Made by a program: the position numbers and the translations under genes. Below the pieces are notes generated by a model, which did not search any database, had not been told where the DNA came from, and saw nothing but the letters and a program-made list of their open reading frames with translations. Shown piece by piece: positions 56,142 through 64,000 of a stretch of DNA of 64,000 nt. This DNA is from Pseudomonadota bacterium (GTDB lineage: Bacteria; Pseudomonadota; Gammaproteobacteria; DASZBR01): the NCBI GenBank assembly GCA_021777765.1, contig JAJYDF010000010.1, forward strand, positions 1 through 64,000. Reading direction: 5' to 3'. The first letter of the stretch is position 1. Each line of letters starts with the position of its first letter.

Positions 56142-57845
56142 TTATAGAGTATACAATCCAAATTGTTTGACCCCATCGCCACCAATAATATGTTTTTGAT
56201 ACACATTTTGCATAACACGTTCCGCAGGAATGCGCATGCCGGAATGTTCCCAAAGCCATTCAGATTGATTGATTAAAATTAATTTTCCTGATTCTAATAA
56301 ATTTTGCATTAATGGACTTTCTAAATCAGGCCCACTATATCCCATCGCTGCAGATGGTCTATAAGAACTGTTTTCGAGCACTTTCATTAAAGCAAATAAT
56401 TCTTTAATACAAGGTATCATTAAATCAAATTGTGTATATTGTTCTTGTGATAATTGTTCCAGAATAATATTAAATCCAATTGATTCTTTGATTGACCAAT
56501 ATTCTACTTCATTGGAAAATTGTTTATTAAAATAATGTCCGTCTTTACTGCAGGGATACAACGCAATCCATGTTAAATAATATCTTTGTCTGACACCGCT
56601 CAGTAATAAATATTCAGGGGGCACACCAATCCATACTGATAGGATATATAAACTGATACCAAAATAGGTAAATATTCTGCCCATCCATAATTCTTTTGTA
56701 TCTTTTTCTTGATCGATTTGTTCCTGAATGGCTTGATGAGGCATTATTGGACCTAAAATATTATCATTAAAACTATATAAAATTGTCATTTGTTGTGCTG
56801 CTTTATAGGCATCGGGTACATACCAAGGATCAAGTGCAGGATCCATAAAATAGGCAGGATCATGTTCTTTTTCTGTTCGCGCAAATGTATTATCAGGAAT
56901 TGCAGGTTGCCATAAAAAGGCATGAGAAATAATATTTGGATTATTTTTACCTAGAATATCCATTGCTTTAACCAATAATCCATTACCTAAACTGTGCGCA
57001 ATAACATTAATATTATTAATACCCGCCGCTTTTAATTCCATTATTATTTGCGCCAAATGAGTTGCAGGTTCAATTTTCGGATCACTGATCGCTTGAATTG
57101 CAGCAACATAATCCAGTGGAAATGGATCACCTGACCAAGCAATATTTAACAGACGTTCAAATTTCAAATAATTGGTGCGATTAAATTGTGTTGTGGCACG
57201 ATTTAAATTGTCTTCCATATGAATAATCCAATTATGGGCATCAGTACCATTGAGCATCACTTCTAAATCTGCACGACCATTAATACTAGTGGTATTTGGT
57301 GGAATTTGCGGAAAATATTGTCGCAGCATGGATAAATCACGATAAATAGTCGAATCACCCTGACCCGAAATAAAAATTGCAGGCAATCCCAGACTGAGTG
57401 TTGATGGATCAAGAATCACTTTGTCGGCTTTAGGACCAAATTGACCATAAGCTACATTATAACCATGTATAAATAAGGTCACATTATTATTGCGATTTTT
57501 AAAATAATTTAATTCCGCAGCACTCATTATATTACCTTTGTTTTTATTAATGCGACTATTATAATCATTACCATCAAATGTTTGTTCTTTGCGCAAACTG
57601 ACAATTATCGGCGGTGATAATAATTTTACCGTAACATTTCTAATTTGCTGAGAACCATTGGTAATTATTTGTTGTGATTGTACTGCTGCAATAGTTGCAA
57701 ATGGATTATGAGGACATACTGGTTTATCATCAATAGCAATAATATGCTGACTGGGAATCATCAATTGTAATTCTTGATTTAATGCAATGCCAGGATGCTC
57801 AATGGTATTTTGTAAACCGCCTGACCAGATTGGTAGTGTTGTCAT
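56142..57845 (-). CDS. Alpha/beta hydrolase (DUF900-like)
   Basis: A 567-aa protein with an alpha/beta-hydrolase core. N-V-T-L-F-I-H-G-Y-N-V (about residues 109-119) is the oxyanion-side strand typical of the DUF900 group. N-V-I-A-H-S-L-G-N-G-L-L-V is the nucleophile elbow (Ser in A-H-S-L-G-N). A hydrophobic pair of segments at about 390-415 (Y-F-G-I-S-L-Y-I-L-S-V-W-I-G-V) may be a membrane-associating loop. There is no signal peptide. It is probably an esterase or lipase; the substrate is unknown. The acidic and His members of the triad cannot be assigned with confidence. Confidence 0.65.
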   Translation of the reverse strand: MTTLPIWSGGLQNTIEHPGIALNQELQLMIPSQHIIAIDDKPVCPHNPFATIAAVQSQQIITNGSQQIRNVTVKLLSPPIIVSLRKEQTFDGNDYNSRINKNKGNIMSAAELNYFKNRNNNVTLFIHGYNVAYGQFGPKADKVILDPSTLSLGLPAIFISGQGDSTIYRDLSMLRQYFPQIPPNTTSINGRADLEVMLNGTDAHNWIIHMEDNLNRATTQFNRTNYLKFERLLNIAWSGDPFPLDYVAAIQAISDPKIEPATHLAQIIMELKAAGINNINVIAHSLGNGLLVKAMDILGKNNPNIISHAFLWQPAIPDNTFARTEKEHDPAYFMDPALDPWYVPDAYKAAQQMTILYSFNDNILGPIMPHQAIQEQIDQEKDTKELWMGRIFTYFGISLYILSVWIGVPPEYLLLSGVRQRYYLTWIALYPCSKDGHYFNKQFSNEVEYWSIKESIGFNIILEQLSQEQYTQFDLMIPCIKELFALMKVLENSSYRPSAAMGYSGPDLESPLMQNLLESGKLILINQSEWLWEHSGMRIPAERVMQNVYQKHIIGGDGVKQFGLYTL

Positions 57846-57886
57846 AATTATTTTAATTTGTTCAATTTTATTTGCATCATAAATTT

Positions 57887-57943
57887 CCTTCTCTCATTGG
57901 GACTAATGCGATAAACACGCTTTTTCTTGCAAATGAGAGAAGG
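57887..57943. repeat. CCTTCTCTCATT inverted repeat
   Basis: Two perfect 12-base arms (CCTTCTCTCATT and its complement) are separated by 33 bases. They lie in the 262-base gap between the hydrolase and YbaK genes. The rest of the gap is AT-rich and holds no evident gene. Confidence 0.6.
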
Positions 57944-58107
57944 AAAAATGGAAAGATTGTAACGAAGAAATAATAATCACGTTCTTAACAAATATAAATT
58001 GGAAAATAACTTGTATTTACATCAGTAATTTATTACAAAATGATCGTTCACTGACATTAAAAAGTTTGAGCAGTATCATTAAAATGAAGAATTCCACCTT
58101 ACTCTTT

Positions 58108-58560
58108 TTACATCATAATTTTCGGATTTACCAATTTTGCATAATCACTATAGGCCAATTTCATACATTCAGAATGTGTTCCTGCATTAAATGCAATTTC
58201 TTTTTCTTTTGATAATTTATTATCCATATAAACATCAATCCCAAATAAATTACCAAATGGTGGCATTGCGCCTAATTCGCAATCAGGAAATAAATTGTTG
58301 AATTCAATTTCAGTTGCTATTTCAACTTTATTTACACCTGTTAAATGTTTCAAATTTCCTAAATCCACTTTTAAAGTTGCCGGCAATACTACCATTGCAA
58401 TCTTACCATCTAATTTCACAATCACTGATTTAGCAAGTTGTTGTCCTGAAATATGTACTGATTCCGCAACTTCTTGTGCAGGAATTGCACGAGAGTGTGC
58501 AATTAACACATATCTAATATGATTAGTATCCAAAAAATCTTTAAGTCTCTGTACTGGCAT
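58108..58560 (-). CDS. YbaK/ProX-type aminoacyl-tRNA deacylase
   Basis: A free-standing YbaK/ProX-fold protein of 150 aa, the family that hydrolyses mischarged tRNAs such as Ala- or Cys-tRNA-Pro. Typical segments are E-V-A-E-S-V-H-I-S-G-Q-Q-L-A-K-S-V-I-V (with the conserved Lys), V-L-P-A-T-L-K-V-D-L and G-A-M-P-P-F-G-N-L-F-G-I. I chose the ATG at 58560 (M-P-V-Q-R-L-K-D-F) because an AGGAGG ribosome site lies 5 bases before it; an upstream ATG at 58578 would put that site inside the gene. It follows proS by 92 bases on the same strand. Because this ProRS form lacks the internal editing domain, the two probably act together. Confidence 0.85.
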   Translation of the reverse strand: MPVQRLKDFLDTNHIRYVLIAHSRAIPAQEVAESVHISGQQLAKSVIVKLDGKIAMVVLPATLKVDLGNLKHLTGVNKVEIATEIEFNNLFPDCELGAMPPFGNLFGIDVYMDNKLSKEKEIAFNAGTHSECMKLAYSDYAKLVNPKIMM

Positions 58561-58652
58561 ATCTCCTCCTATAGTCATTTTGCTCTGTCATAGGACCTAA
58601 CAAAAGTATAGCAATAAAATATAAATACGGAGGAGAAGCCAATTACACTTAA

Positions 58653-60161
58653 TTAATACGCTTTCGCAAAAATAATTTTTTTATTAGTCGTTTTTCCAGT
58701 AAATATACATTTACCTTCAAAACCATCTTGTTCTAATGGAATACATCTTGCGGTGACTTTTAAAGGTTTTAAATATTCATCAATAGCATGATCATCTATT
58801 GCAAAACATTTCACAAAACCACCAGTGATAGTTAAATCTTCTTCATCAGCACCAAAGAAAGCTTTGAAATCTTCATAATTATTGATGTTTTGTGAATGCT
58901 CAGTACGATATTGTTCAGCACGCGCCAATAAAGTATTTTGGATTTCAGTCAACGTCTCAACAATATTAGCTGTAAATGCATTCGATACTATATTTTGTTT
59001 TTCGGTTACTGGCCTATCTCGACGGGCCATGCTTACACTATCATTCGCAATATCACGCAAACCAATTTCTAAATAAATGGGTACGCCTTTTTTAATCCAT
59101 TGCCATTTTTTATCACCACCACGCATATCGCGATTATCAATATGAACACGAATTGATCGTTTATTAAATATTTTTTCGATTAATCCATTGCGTAAATCTT
59201 CGCAATAATTCATCACCTGCTGTTGTTCTGAATCATTTTTATAAATTGGCATAATGACAATTTGATAAGGCGCAAGAGTAGGTGGCAATACCAAACCATT
59301 GTCATCACTGTGCGTCATAATGACACCACCTATTAAACGTGTTGAAACTCCCCAGGAGGTTGTCCACACATTTTCTAATTGTCCCGTTTGGTTTAAGAAT
59401 TTAATGTCATACGCTTTAGCAAAATTTTGTCCCAGAAAATGAGAAGTGCCTGCTTGTAATGCTTTTCTATCTTGCATCATTGCTTCAATACAATAAGTAT
59501 TCACTGCGCCAGGAAATCTTTCCCAAACTGTTTTTTCACCTTTAATGACTGGCATCGCTAAAACATTTTTCGCAAACTCTTCATATAAATCTAAAATCAT
59601 TAAAGTTTCTTTAATAGCTTCATCAGATGTTGCATGCGCGGTATGACCTTCTTGCCACAAAAATTCTGAGGTGCGCAAAAATAATCGCGTACGCATTTCC
59701 CAACGTACCACATTGGCCCATTGATTAATTAAAATAGGTAAATCGCGATAGGATTGAATCCATTTTGCATAACTGGTGCCAATAATTGTTTCGCTGGTGG
59801 GACGAATCACTAAAGGTTCTTCTAATGGATTATCTGGTTTCAATCCACCTTCACCATCACTCACTAAACTATGATGTGTTACCACAGCACATTCTTTAGA
59901 AAATCCTTCTACATGCTGTGCTTCTTTTTCCAATAAATTGAGAGGAATAAAGAGAGGAAAATAGGCATTAACATGGCCCGTTTCTTTAAAACGCTGATCA
60001 AGTTCCTGTTGAATATTTTCCCAAATCGCAAAACCCCAGGGTTTAATCACCATACAACCACGCACTAGCGAAGTTTCCGCCAGTTCTGCGGCCACAATGA
60101 CTTGTTGATACCATTCAGGATAATTTTCTGCTCGGGTTGGAGTAATTGCAGTTTTGGTCAT
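58653..60161 (-). CDS. proS: Proline-tRNA ligase, archaeal/eukaryotic type
   Basis: This class II synthetase charges tRNA-Pro. At 502 aa it is shorter than the usual gammaproteobacterial enzyme (about 570 aa). It matches the archaeal/eukaryotic form: N-Q-W-A-N-V-V-R-W-E-M-R-T-R (motif 2 strand), L-F-L-R-T-S-E-F-L-W-Q-E-G-H-T-A-H-A-T, and an extra C-terminal domain ending K-A-Y. The insertion (INS) editing domain that bacterial-type ProRS carries between motifs 2 and 3 is absent. The form occurs in some bacteria, so it suggests an old gene replacement. The YbaK-like gene downstream would supply editing in trans. Confidence 0.94.
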   Translation of the reverse strand: MTKTAITPTRAENYPEWYQQVIVAAELAETSLVRGCMVIKPWGFAIWENIQQELDQRFKETGHVNAYFPLFIPLNLLEKEAQHVEGFSKECAVVTHHSLVSDGEGGLKPDNPLEEPLVIRPTSETIIGTSYAKWIQSYRDLPILINQWANVVRWEMRTRLFLRTSEFLWQEGHTAHATSDEAIKETLMILDLYEEFAKNVLAMPVIKGEKTVWERFPGAVNTYCIEAMMQDRKALQAGTSHFLGQNFAKAYDIKFLNQTGQLENVWTTSWGVSTRLIGGVIMTHSDDNGLVLPPTLAPYQIVIMPIYKNDSEQQQVMNYCEDLRNGLIEKIFNKRSIRVHIDNRDMRGGDKKWQWIKKGVPIYLEIGLRDIANDSVSMARRDRPVTEKQNIVSNAFTANIVETLTEIQNTLLARAEQYRTEHSQNINNYEDFKAFFGADEEDLTITGGFVKCFAIDDHAIDEYLKPLKVTARCIPLEQDGFEGKCIFTGKTTNKKIIFAKAY

Positions 60162-60268
60162 AATGATAGTCTCTTAATTTTTGTCGGTAAATGATCAATT
60201 TAACATAGAATAATTTTGTATGAAATTTTTTCCCTCTCTCAGATACACACCCTCATCTACCCAAGGCA

Positions 60269-60292
60269 CCTTCTACCGCAAGCGGGAGAAGG
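60269..60292. repeat. CCTTCT hairpin of the CCTTCTC family
   Basis: CCTTCTaCCGC and GCGGgAGAAGG pair around an AA centre with one mismatch. It lies in the 233-base gap between divergent proS and the rhodanese-like gene, after a diverged CCCTCATCTACCC stretch. Confidence 0.5.
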
Positions 60293-60394
60293 AAAGATAA
60301 GGATATATTCCAGTAGCTCCTTTACTAAAAACTAGTATATGATACGCGACTCTTGGCAAATCGTGATAACTACACTTTGGGTTAATATAAAAAT

Positions 60395-60820
60395 ATGGAT
60401 CAATTCATTAGTTTTGTAATCAAACATTGGGAATTATGGCTGCTTTTCGCTGGATTAGTGGCTGCATTAGCAGTGCTCGAATTACGCGACAGATTCTTTG
60501 GTATACGTCCTCTTTCACCACATGAGGTCACTCATATGATGAATCGCGAAAACGCCACATTACTGGATATTAGAGATAACGCTCATTTTGCAAAAGGCCA
60601 TATTTTGGGTTCTATTAATGTACCGGTTAAAGAAATCGACGAACAAACTAAACAGCTTGAAAAATATAAATCTAAACCAATTATTATTATATATAGCATG
60701 AACCAAGCGGTATCCGCTGCAGCAAGTTTGTTAATAAAACAAGGTTTCACGCAAGTTTTCACATTAAAAGGTGGTATCACGACTTGGCAAAATGCTAATT
60801 TACCATTACAAAAAGATTAG
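60395..60820 (+). CDS. yibN: Rhodanese-like membrane protein (YibN type)
   Basis: A 141-aa protein with an N-terminal membrane segment (about residues 14-28) and a rhodanese domain (A-T-L-L-D-I-R-D-N-A-H-F-A-K-G-H-I-L-G-S-I-N-V-P). The active-site loop reads I-I-I-I-Y-S-M-N-Q-A-V-S, with Ser where active rhodaneses have the catalytic Cys. Sulfur transfer is therefore unlikely and a binding role more likely. It heads the conserved yibN-grxC-secB-gpsA cluster, 10 bases before grxC. Confidence 0.85.
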   Translation: MDQFISFVIKHWELWLLFAGLVAALAVLELRDRFFGIRPLSPHEVTHMMNRENATLLDIRDNAHFAKGHILGSINVPVKEIDEQTKQLEKYKSKPIIIIYSMNQAVSAAASLLIKQGFTQVFTLKGGITTWQNANLPLQKD

Positions 60821-60830
60821 GAGTAATTAG

Positions 60831-61091
60831 ATGTTGAAAATTGTCATCTACACTACCGCGCAATGTCACTACTGTGTACAAGCAAAACAATTATTAGACC
60901 AAAAAAAAGTCAGCTATGAAGAAATACGTATTGATAAAAATCCCGAAAAAGCCGATGAAATGATTAAATTATCAGGTCGCAAAACTGTCCCACAAATTTT
61001 TATTAACGACTACCATATTGGTGGCTGCGATGATTTATACGCCGCCAATAAATCGGGACAATTAGATTCTCTTTTAAATAATGCTTCTTAA
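60831..61091 (+). CDS. grxC: Glutaredoxin 3
   Basis: A dithiol glutaredoxin of 86 aa that reduces disulfides using glutathione. The active site is Q-C-H-Y-C, and K-T-V-P-Q-I-F-I-N-D-Y-H-I-G-G-C-D-D gives the cis-Pro and glutathione-binding residues. It lies between the rhodanese-like gene and secB. Confidence 0.94.
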   Translation: MLKIVIYTTAQCHYCVQAKQLLDQKKVSYEEIRIDKNPEKADEMIKLSGRKTVPQIFINDYHIGGCDDLYAANKSGQLDSLLNNAS

Positions 61092-61116
61092 TTTTTTGAT
61101 ATAAGGATAATGAAAT

Positions 61117-61605
61117 ATGAGTACACCACTTAATTCTGCACATCAACCTGAGTTTGGCATTCAACGTGTTTACACAAAAGATTTATCTTTTGAAGCACCT
61201 AATACACCAGCAATATTTAAATCTAATTTTCAACCGCAATTAAATTTGAATTTGCAAACCTCCCAAACAAAATTAGAAGGTGATGATTATGAAGTTGTAT
61301 TGAAATTAACTGTCACTGCAACAACACAAGACAAAACTGCTTTCTTAGCTGAAACTCAACAAGCAGGTATTTTTACATTAAAATCATTTACACAAGAACA
61401 AGTGGGCCCTGTATTATCTATAACCTGCCCCACTATTTTATTTCCCTATGCACGTGAAGCCATTGCTAATTTAGTTTCTCATGGTAGTTTTCCGCAATTA
61501 CATTTGGCGCCTATTAATTTTGAAGCGTTATATCATGAACAATTAAAACAACAACAAGCGCAACAATCACAACAAACTGTGACAGAAAAGACTGACGAAC
61601 AATAA
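61117..61605 (+). CDS. secB: Protein-export chaperone SecB
   Basis: SecB keeps exported precursors unfolded and hands them to SecA. The family start F-G-I-Q-R-V-Y-T-K-D-L-S-F-E-A-P and the late C-P-T-I-L-F-P-Y-A-R-E-A-I-A-N-L-V are clear. The 162-aa length is normal, with a Gln-rich C-terminal tail that is longer than usual. It follows grxC by 25 bases. Confidence 0.96.
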   Translation: MSTPLNSAHQPEFGIQRVYTKDLSFEAPNTPAIFKSNFQPQLNLNLQTSQTKLEGDDYEVVLKLTVTATTQDKTAFLAETQQAGIFTLKSFTQEQVGPVLSITCPTILFPYAREAIANLVSHGSFPQLHLAPINFEALYHEQLKQQQAQQSQQTVTEKTDEQ

Positions 61606-61641
61606 TTAATTTGATTTTTTCTATATTTTTAATATCAATTT

Positions 61642-61730
61642 TGTAGCCCGGACAAAGGAGCGCAGCGACGTGTTCGGGAAAATTTAAAAAAATACCGGAC
61701 ACGTCGCTGCGCTCCTTTGTCCGGGCTACA
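61642..61730. repeat. Long inverted repeat of a TGTAGCCCGG-type unit
   Basis: Two arms of about 36 bases, the outer 32 perfectly complementary (TGTAGCCCGGACAAAGGAGC at one end), flank a 17-base A-rich centre. The arms are the same unit seen singly at 62811-62852. It fills most of the secB-gpsA gap and would form a strong hairpin in RNA from either strand. Confidence 0.75.
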
Positions 61731-61753
61731 ATTCTACAATTTATCTTAATTTT

Positions 61754-62764
61754 ATGACCGATTTATTAAATCAACCTATTTTAGTCATTGGCGCTGGTTC
61801 GTGGGGAACAGCATTATCTCTTGTTCTCGCGCGCAATAAACAACCTGTCTATTTATGGGGACATAATGCAGAACATCTACAAGCAATGCAAAATTCCCGA
61901 AGTAATGAACATTATTTACCGGGTATTTCATTTCCAGAAAATTTAAACATTATTACTGATTTAAATAAGGCATTATCAAATGTAACTGATATTCTTATTG
62001 CTGTGCCTAGTCATGCATTTCGCACTATTTTAATTCGAATTAAACCCCATTTATCAAAACAAACACGCATTGTATGGGCTACCAAAGGATTAGATACGCA
62101 TACCAGCAAATTATTACATGTTGTAGCTGAAGAAATAGTGGGTACACACACACCACTCTCCGTTTTATCAGGCCCCTCTTTTGCAAAAGAAGTTGCCAAT
62201 AATTTACCCACTGCAGTAACTGTTGCCACAATGGACGCACAATTCGGTAGAGATTTAACAACACGATTTCATACCAACACATTTCGTATTTACACCAGCA
62301 ATGATTTAATTGGTGTGCAATTAGGTGGCGCAATTAAAAATATTTTAGCAATTGCAGCAGGTATTTCAGACGGATTAGGGATGGGTTGTAGCGCACGCGC
62401 GGCATTACTAACTCGCGGTTTAACAGAAATGATGCGTCTTGGTTTAGCGATGGGCGGTCAACAAGAAACATTAATTGGATTATCTGGATTAGGCGATTTA
62501 ATTTTAACCAGCACTGATAATCAATCACGCAATAGACGATTTGGTTTAGCAATTGCACAAGGCAAATCAATGCAAGATGCATTAAAAGAAATTAACCAAG
62601 TTGTTGAAGGCATTCCTACGACCGAAGAAGTTTTTCGTTTATCACAACAATTAAATATTAATATGCCAATTACTGAACAAGTTTATGGTGTAATTTATAA
62701 AAACGTTTCACCAGAAAAAAGTGTGCAACAATTATTAGCACGCGTTCCTAAAATGGAAAATTAA
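61754..62764 (+). CDS. gpsA: Glycerol-3-phosphate dehydrogenase [NAD(P)+]
   Basis: GpsA reduces dihydroxyacetone phosphate to sn-glycerol 3-phosphate for phospholipid synthesis. The nucleotide-binding loop is V-I-G-A-G-S-W-G-T-A-L. A-T-K-G-L and the catalytic-lysine segment G-G-A-I-K-N-I-L-A-I-A-A-G-I-S-D-G-L are present, followed by G-L-S-G-L-G-D-L. The 336-aa length is standard. It lies downstream of secB across a strong inverted repeat. Confidence 0.96.
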   Translation: MTDLLNQPILVIGAGSWGTALSLVLARNKQPVYLWGHNAEHLQAMQNSRSNEHYLPGISFPENLNIITDLNKALSNVTDILIAVPSHAFRTILIRIKPHLSKQTRIVWATKGLDTHTSKLLHVVAEEIVGTHTPLSVLSGPSFAKEVANNLPTAVTVATMDAQFGRDLTTRFHTNTFRIYTSNDLIGVQLGGAIKNILAIAAGISDGLGMGCSARAALLTRGLTEMMRLGLAMGGQQETLIGLSGLGDLILTSTDNQSRNRRFGLAIAQGKSMQDALKEINQVVEGIPTTEEVFRLSQQLNINMPITEQVYGVIYKNVSPEKSVQQLLARVPKMEN

Positions 62765-62810
62765 TTCTGTACATTTCTAAAATTAAAAAAGATGTTTGAA
62801 AAATTTTATA

Positions 62811-62852
62811 TGTAGATCGGACAAAGGAGCACAGCGACGTGTCCGAGCTACA
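62811..62852. repeat. Single TGTAGATCGG-type unit
   Basis: A 42-base unit, TGTAGATCGGACAAAGGAGC onward to GTCCGAGCTACA, whose ends are inverted. It matches one arm of the repeat at 61642-61730 with a few changes and lies between gpsA and cca. Confidence 0.65.
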
Positions 62853-62918
62853 TAAATTGATTTAACTCTACTTAGCCTCTAATATTCTGAAAAAACCCAT
62901 TGAAAAAAGGAATAATAA

Positions 62919-64000
62919 TTGAAAATTTATCTGGTAGGTGGCGCAATTCGTGATCAATTATTGGGCCGTCCTGTACATGAAAAAGATTATGTCGTCGTAG
63001 GCGCTACGGTTGCACAAATGGTAGCACTCGGCTATCAAGCCGTGGGCAAAGACTTCCCCGTATTTTTACATCCACAAACACATGACGAATATGCACTAGC
63101 ACGTACCGAAAGAAAAACCGGACGCGGTTATACGCAATTTGCTTTTCATGCTGACCCCAGCGTGACATTAATTGATGATTTACGTAGACGTGATTTAACT
63201 ATAAATGCCATGGCTCAAGATGAAAATGGCGATATTATTGATCCCTATAATGGCCAACAAGATTTACACCATAAAATATTACGACATGTTTCTAATGCGT
63301 TTGCAGAAGATCCCGTACGCATATTACGCGTAGCAAGATTTTTAGCGCGTTATGCTGATTTAGGTTTCACTATTGCACCAGAAACTTATTCATTAATGCG
63401 ACAAATGGTACGCGCTGGCGAAGTTAACGCATTAGTTGCAGAACGTGTTTGGCAGGAATTTTCTTTAGCGTTAATGGAACCGCAACCACAACAATTTTTT
63501 CATGTATTACGTAAATGTGGAGCGCTGGCCATTTTATTTCCACAAATTGATCAATTATTTGGCATACCTGATGATCCATTAATTCATAGTGAAATTGATT
63601 GCGGTGAACATGCATTATTAGCATTAACACGTGCGGCCAATTTAAATTTCAATGGCGCAATTCGATTCGCTGCCTTATTACAGAATTTGGGTAAAAATCA
63701 AACTACTCATTCAAATTGGCCAATACATCCGCATTATCAAGAAATAGGCGTTAAACAAATTCAATCACTATGTAACGCGTATAAAGTCTCTCAAGAATAT
63801 CGTGATTTAGCCATTTTAACTATTCGATTTCATCAAGCCGTTTACTCTGCTTTGCAATTAGATGACGAAGCATTATTAACATTGCTTGAAAAAACAGATG
63901 CTTTTAGACGTGAAGAAAGGTTTCATCAATTTTTATCGGCATGCCAAGTTAACTATTGCAAGGGATTAAAAGAGAGTAATCTCACATTTATACAAAAAGA
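62919..64000 (+). CDS. cca: CCA tRNA nucleotidyltransferase (5' part, runs off the window)
   Basis: This enzyme adds or repairs the CCA end of tRNAs. The frame begins at TTG (62919) with AAGG about 8 bases before it, and is open to the window end (360 codons). The class II motifs are intact: Y-L-V-G-G-A-I-R-D-Q-L-L-G, E-K-D-Y-V-V-V, R-R-R-D-L-T-I-N-A-M-A, D-P-Y-N-G-Q-Q-D-L and E-D-P-V-R-I-L-R-V-A-R-F. In the C-terminal HD domain, the His-Asp pair of E. coli Cca (C-H-D-L-G-K) is replaced by Gln-Asn (L-Q-N-L-G-K). The phosphatase/phosphodiesterase activity is therefore probably lost while nucleotide addition remains. The 3' end is outside the window. Confidence 0.93.
   Translation, partial: MKIYLVGGAIRDQLLGRPVHEKDYVVVGATVAQMVALGYQAVGKDFPVFLHPQTHDEYALARTERKTGRGYTQFAFHADPSVTLIDDLRRRDLTINAMAQDENGDIIDPYNGQQDLHHKILRHVSNAFAEDPVRILRVARFLARYADLGFTIAPETYSLMRQMVRAGEVNALVAERVWQEFSLALMEPQPQQFFHVLRKCGALAILFPQIDQLFGIPDDPLIHSEIDCGEHALLALTRAANLNFNGAIRFAALLQNLGKNQTTHSNWPIHPHYQEIGVKQIQSLCNAYKVSQEYRDLAILTIRFHQAVYSALQLDDEALLTLLEKTDAFRREERFHQFLSACQVNYCKGLKESNLTFIQK

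Noticed and set aside
1..64000. CRISPR arrays, tRNA or rRNA genes
   Set aside because: No evenly spaced direct repeats with unique spacers were seen, and no T-loop or cloverleaf signature was found in any gap.

Overview
The window looks like a chromosomal segment of an AT-rich, host-associated gammaproteobacterium of the Legionellales type (Legionella, Coxiella or Berkiella-like). The core genes are gammaproteobacterial: scpAB-trpS-yciO-yciB, sdhCDAB-sucAB-sucCD, gltA, and yibN-grxC-secB-gpsA. Mixed in are large proteins with eukaryote-like modules: ankyrin, WD40, J-domain, and Ulp-like and SidE-like motifs. These are typical of secreted effectors in bacteria that live in amoebae. No species is assigned; none of the genes names one by itself. 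I found no tRNA, rRNA, CRISPR array, transposase or integrase.

Layout. 1-1.5 kb: an orphan ankyrin fragment and an unrecognised 391-aa protein. 1.7-7.8 kb: scpB, scpA, trpS, a patatin-like lipoprotein and yciO on the minus strand, then yciB on the plus strand. 7.8-24.3 kb: an accessory block. It holds an unknown 778-aa protein, BolA (a housekeeping gene within the block), a broken ankyrin gene, a broken HSL-type hydrolase, a pentapeptide/WD40 protein and a 2420-aa giant. The giant has an Ulp1/SidE-DUB-like cysteine protease signature, a second copy that has lost its catalytic residues, a SidE-phosphodiesterase-like motif set and a late HD-like motif. 24.4-36.6 kb: the TCA block, all on the minus strand (sdhC, D, A, B, sucA, sucB, sucC, sucD in transcription order). 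It is interrupted by four small genes between sucA and sucB (DUF4160, DUF2442 and two unknowns) and by a lipoprotein plus a MITE-like repeat between sucB and sucC. 36.8-47 kb: a GNAT enzyme, a small secreted protein, a kinase-like protein, ilvE, an MHS-family transporter, gltA, the RNA 2'-phosphotransferase KptA, a secreted protein, a Phd/VapC-type toxin-antitoxin pair, and a divergent remnant of a gltA 3' end. 47-58 kb: a 1062-aa J-domain protein built from two related halves, a GNAT enzyme, a 262-aa protein ending in a CaaX-like motif, ctpA, gpmI, a secreted beta-propeller protein and a DUF900-like hydrolase. 58-64 kb: a free-standing YbaK-type editing protein beside an archaeal/eukaryotic-type ProRS, then yibN-like, grxC, secB, gpsA and the start of cca, which runs off the window.

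How the genes work together. GltA, the succinate dehydrogenase subunits and SucABCD make up much of an oxidative TCA cycle. YbaK probably supplies the proofreading that this ProRS form lacks. The accessory proteins look like host-interaction factors, but no secretion system lies in the window. Several families of short inverted repeats (GTCATTCCCGC-ended, TGTAGCCCGG-type and CCTTCTC-type) sit only between genes. Two neighbouring accessory genes and the gltA remnant each carry a glutamine-to-stop change, which points to ongoing decay of accessory DNA.
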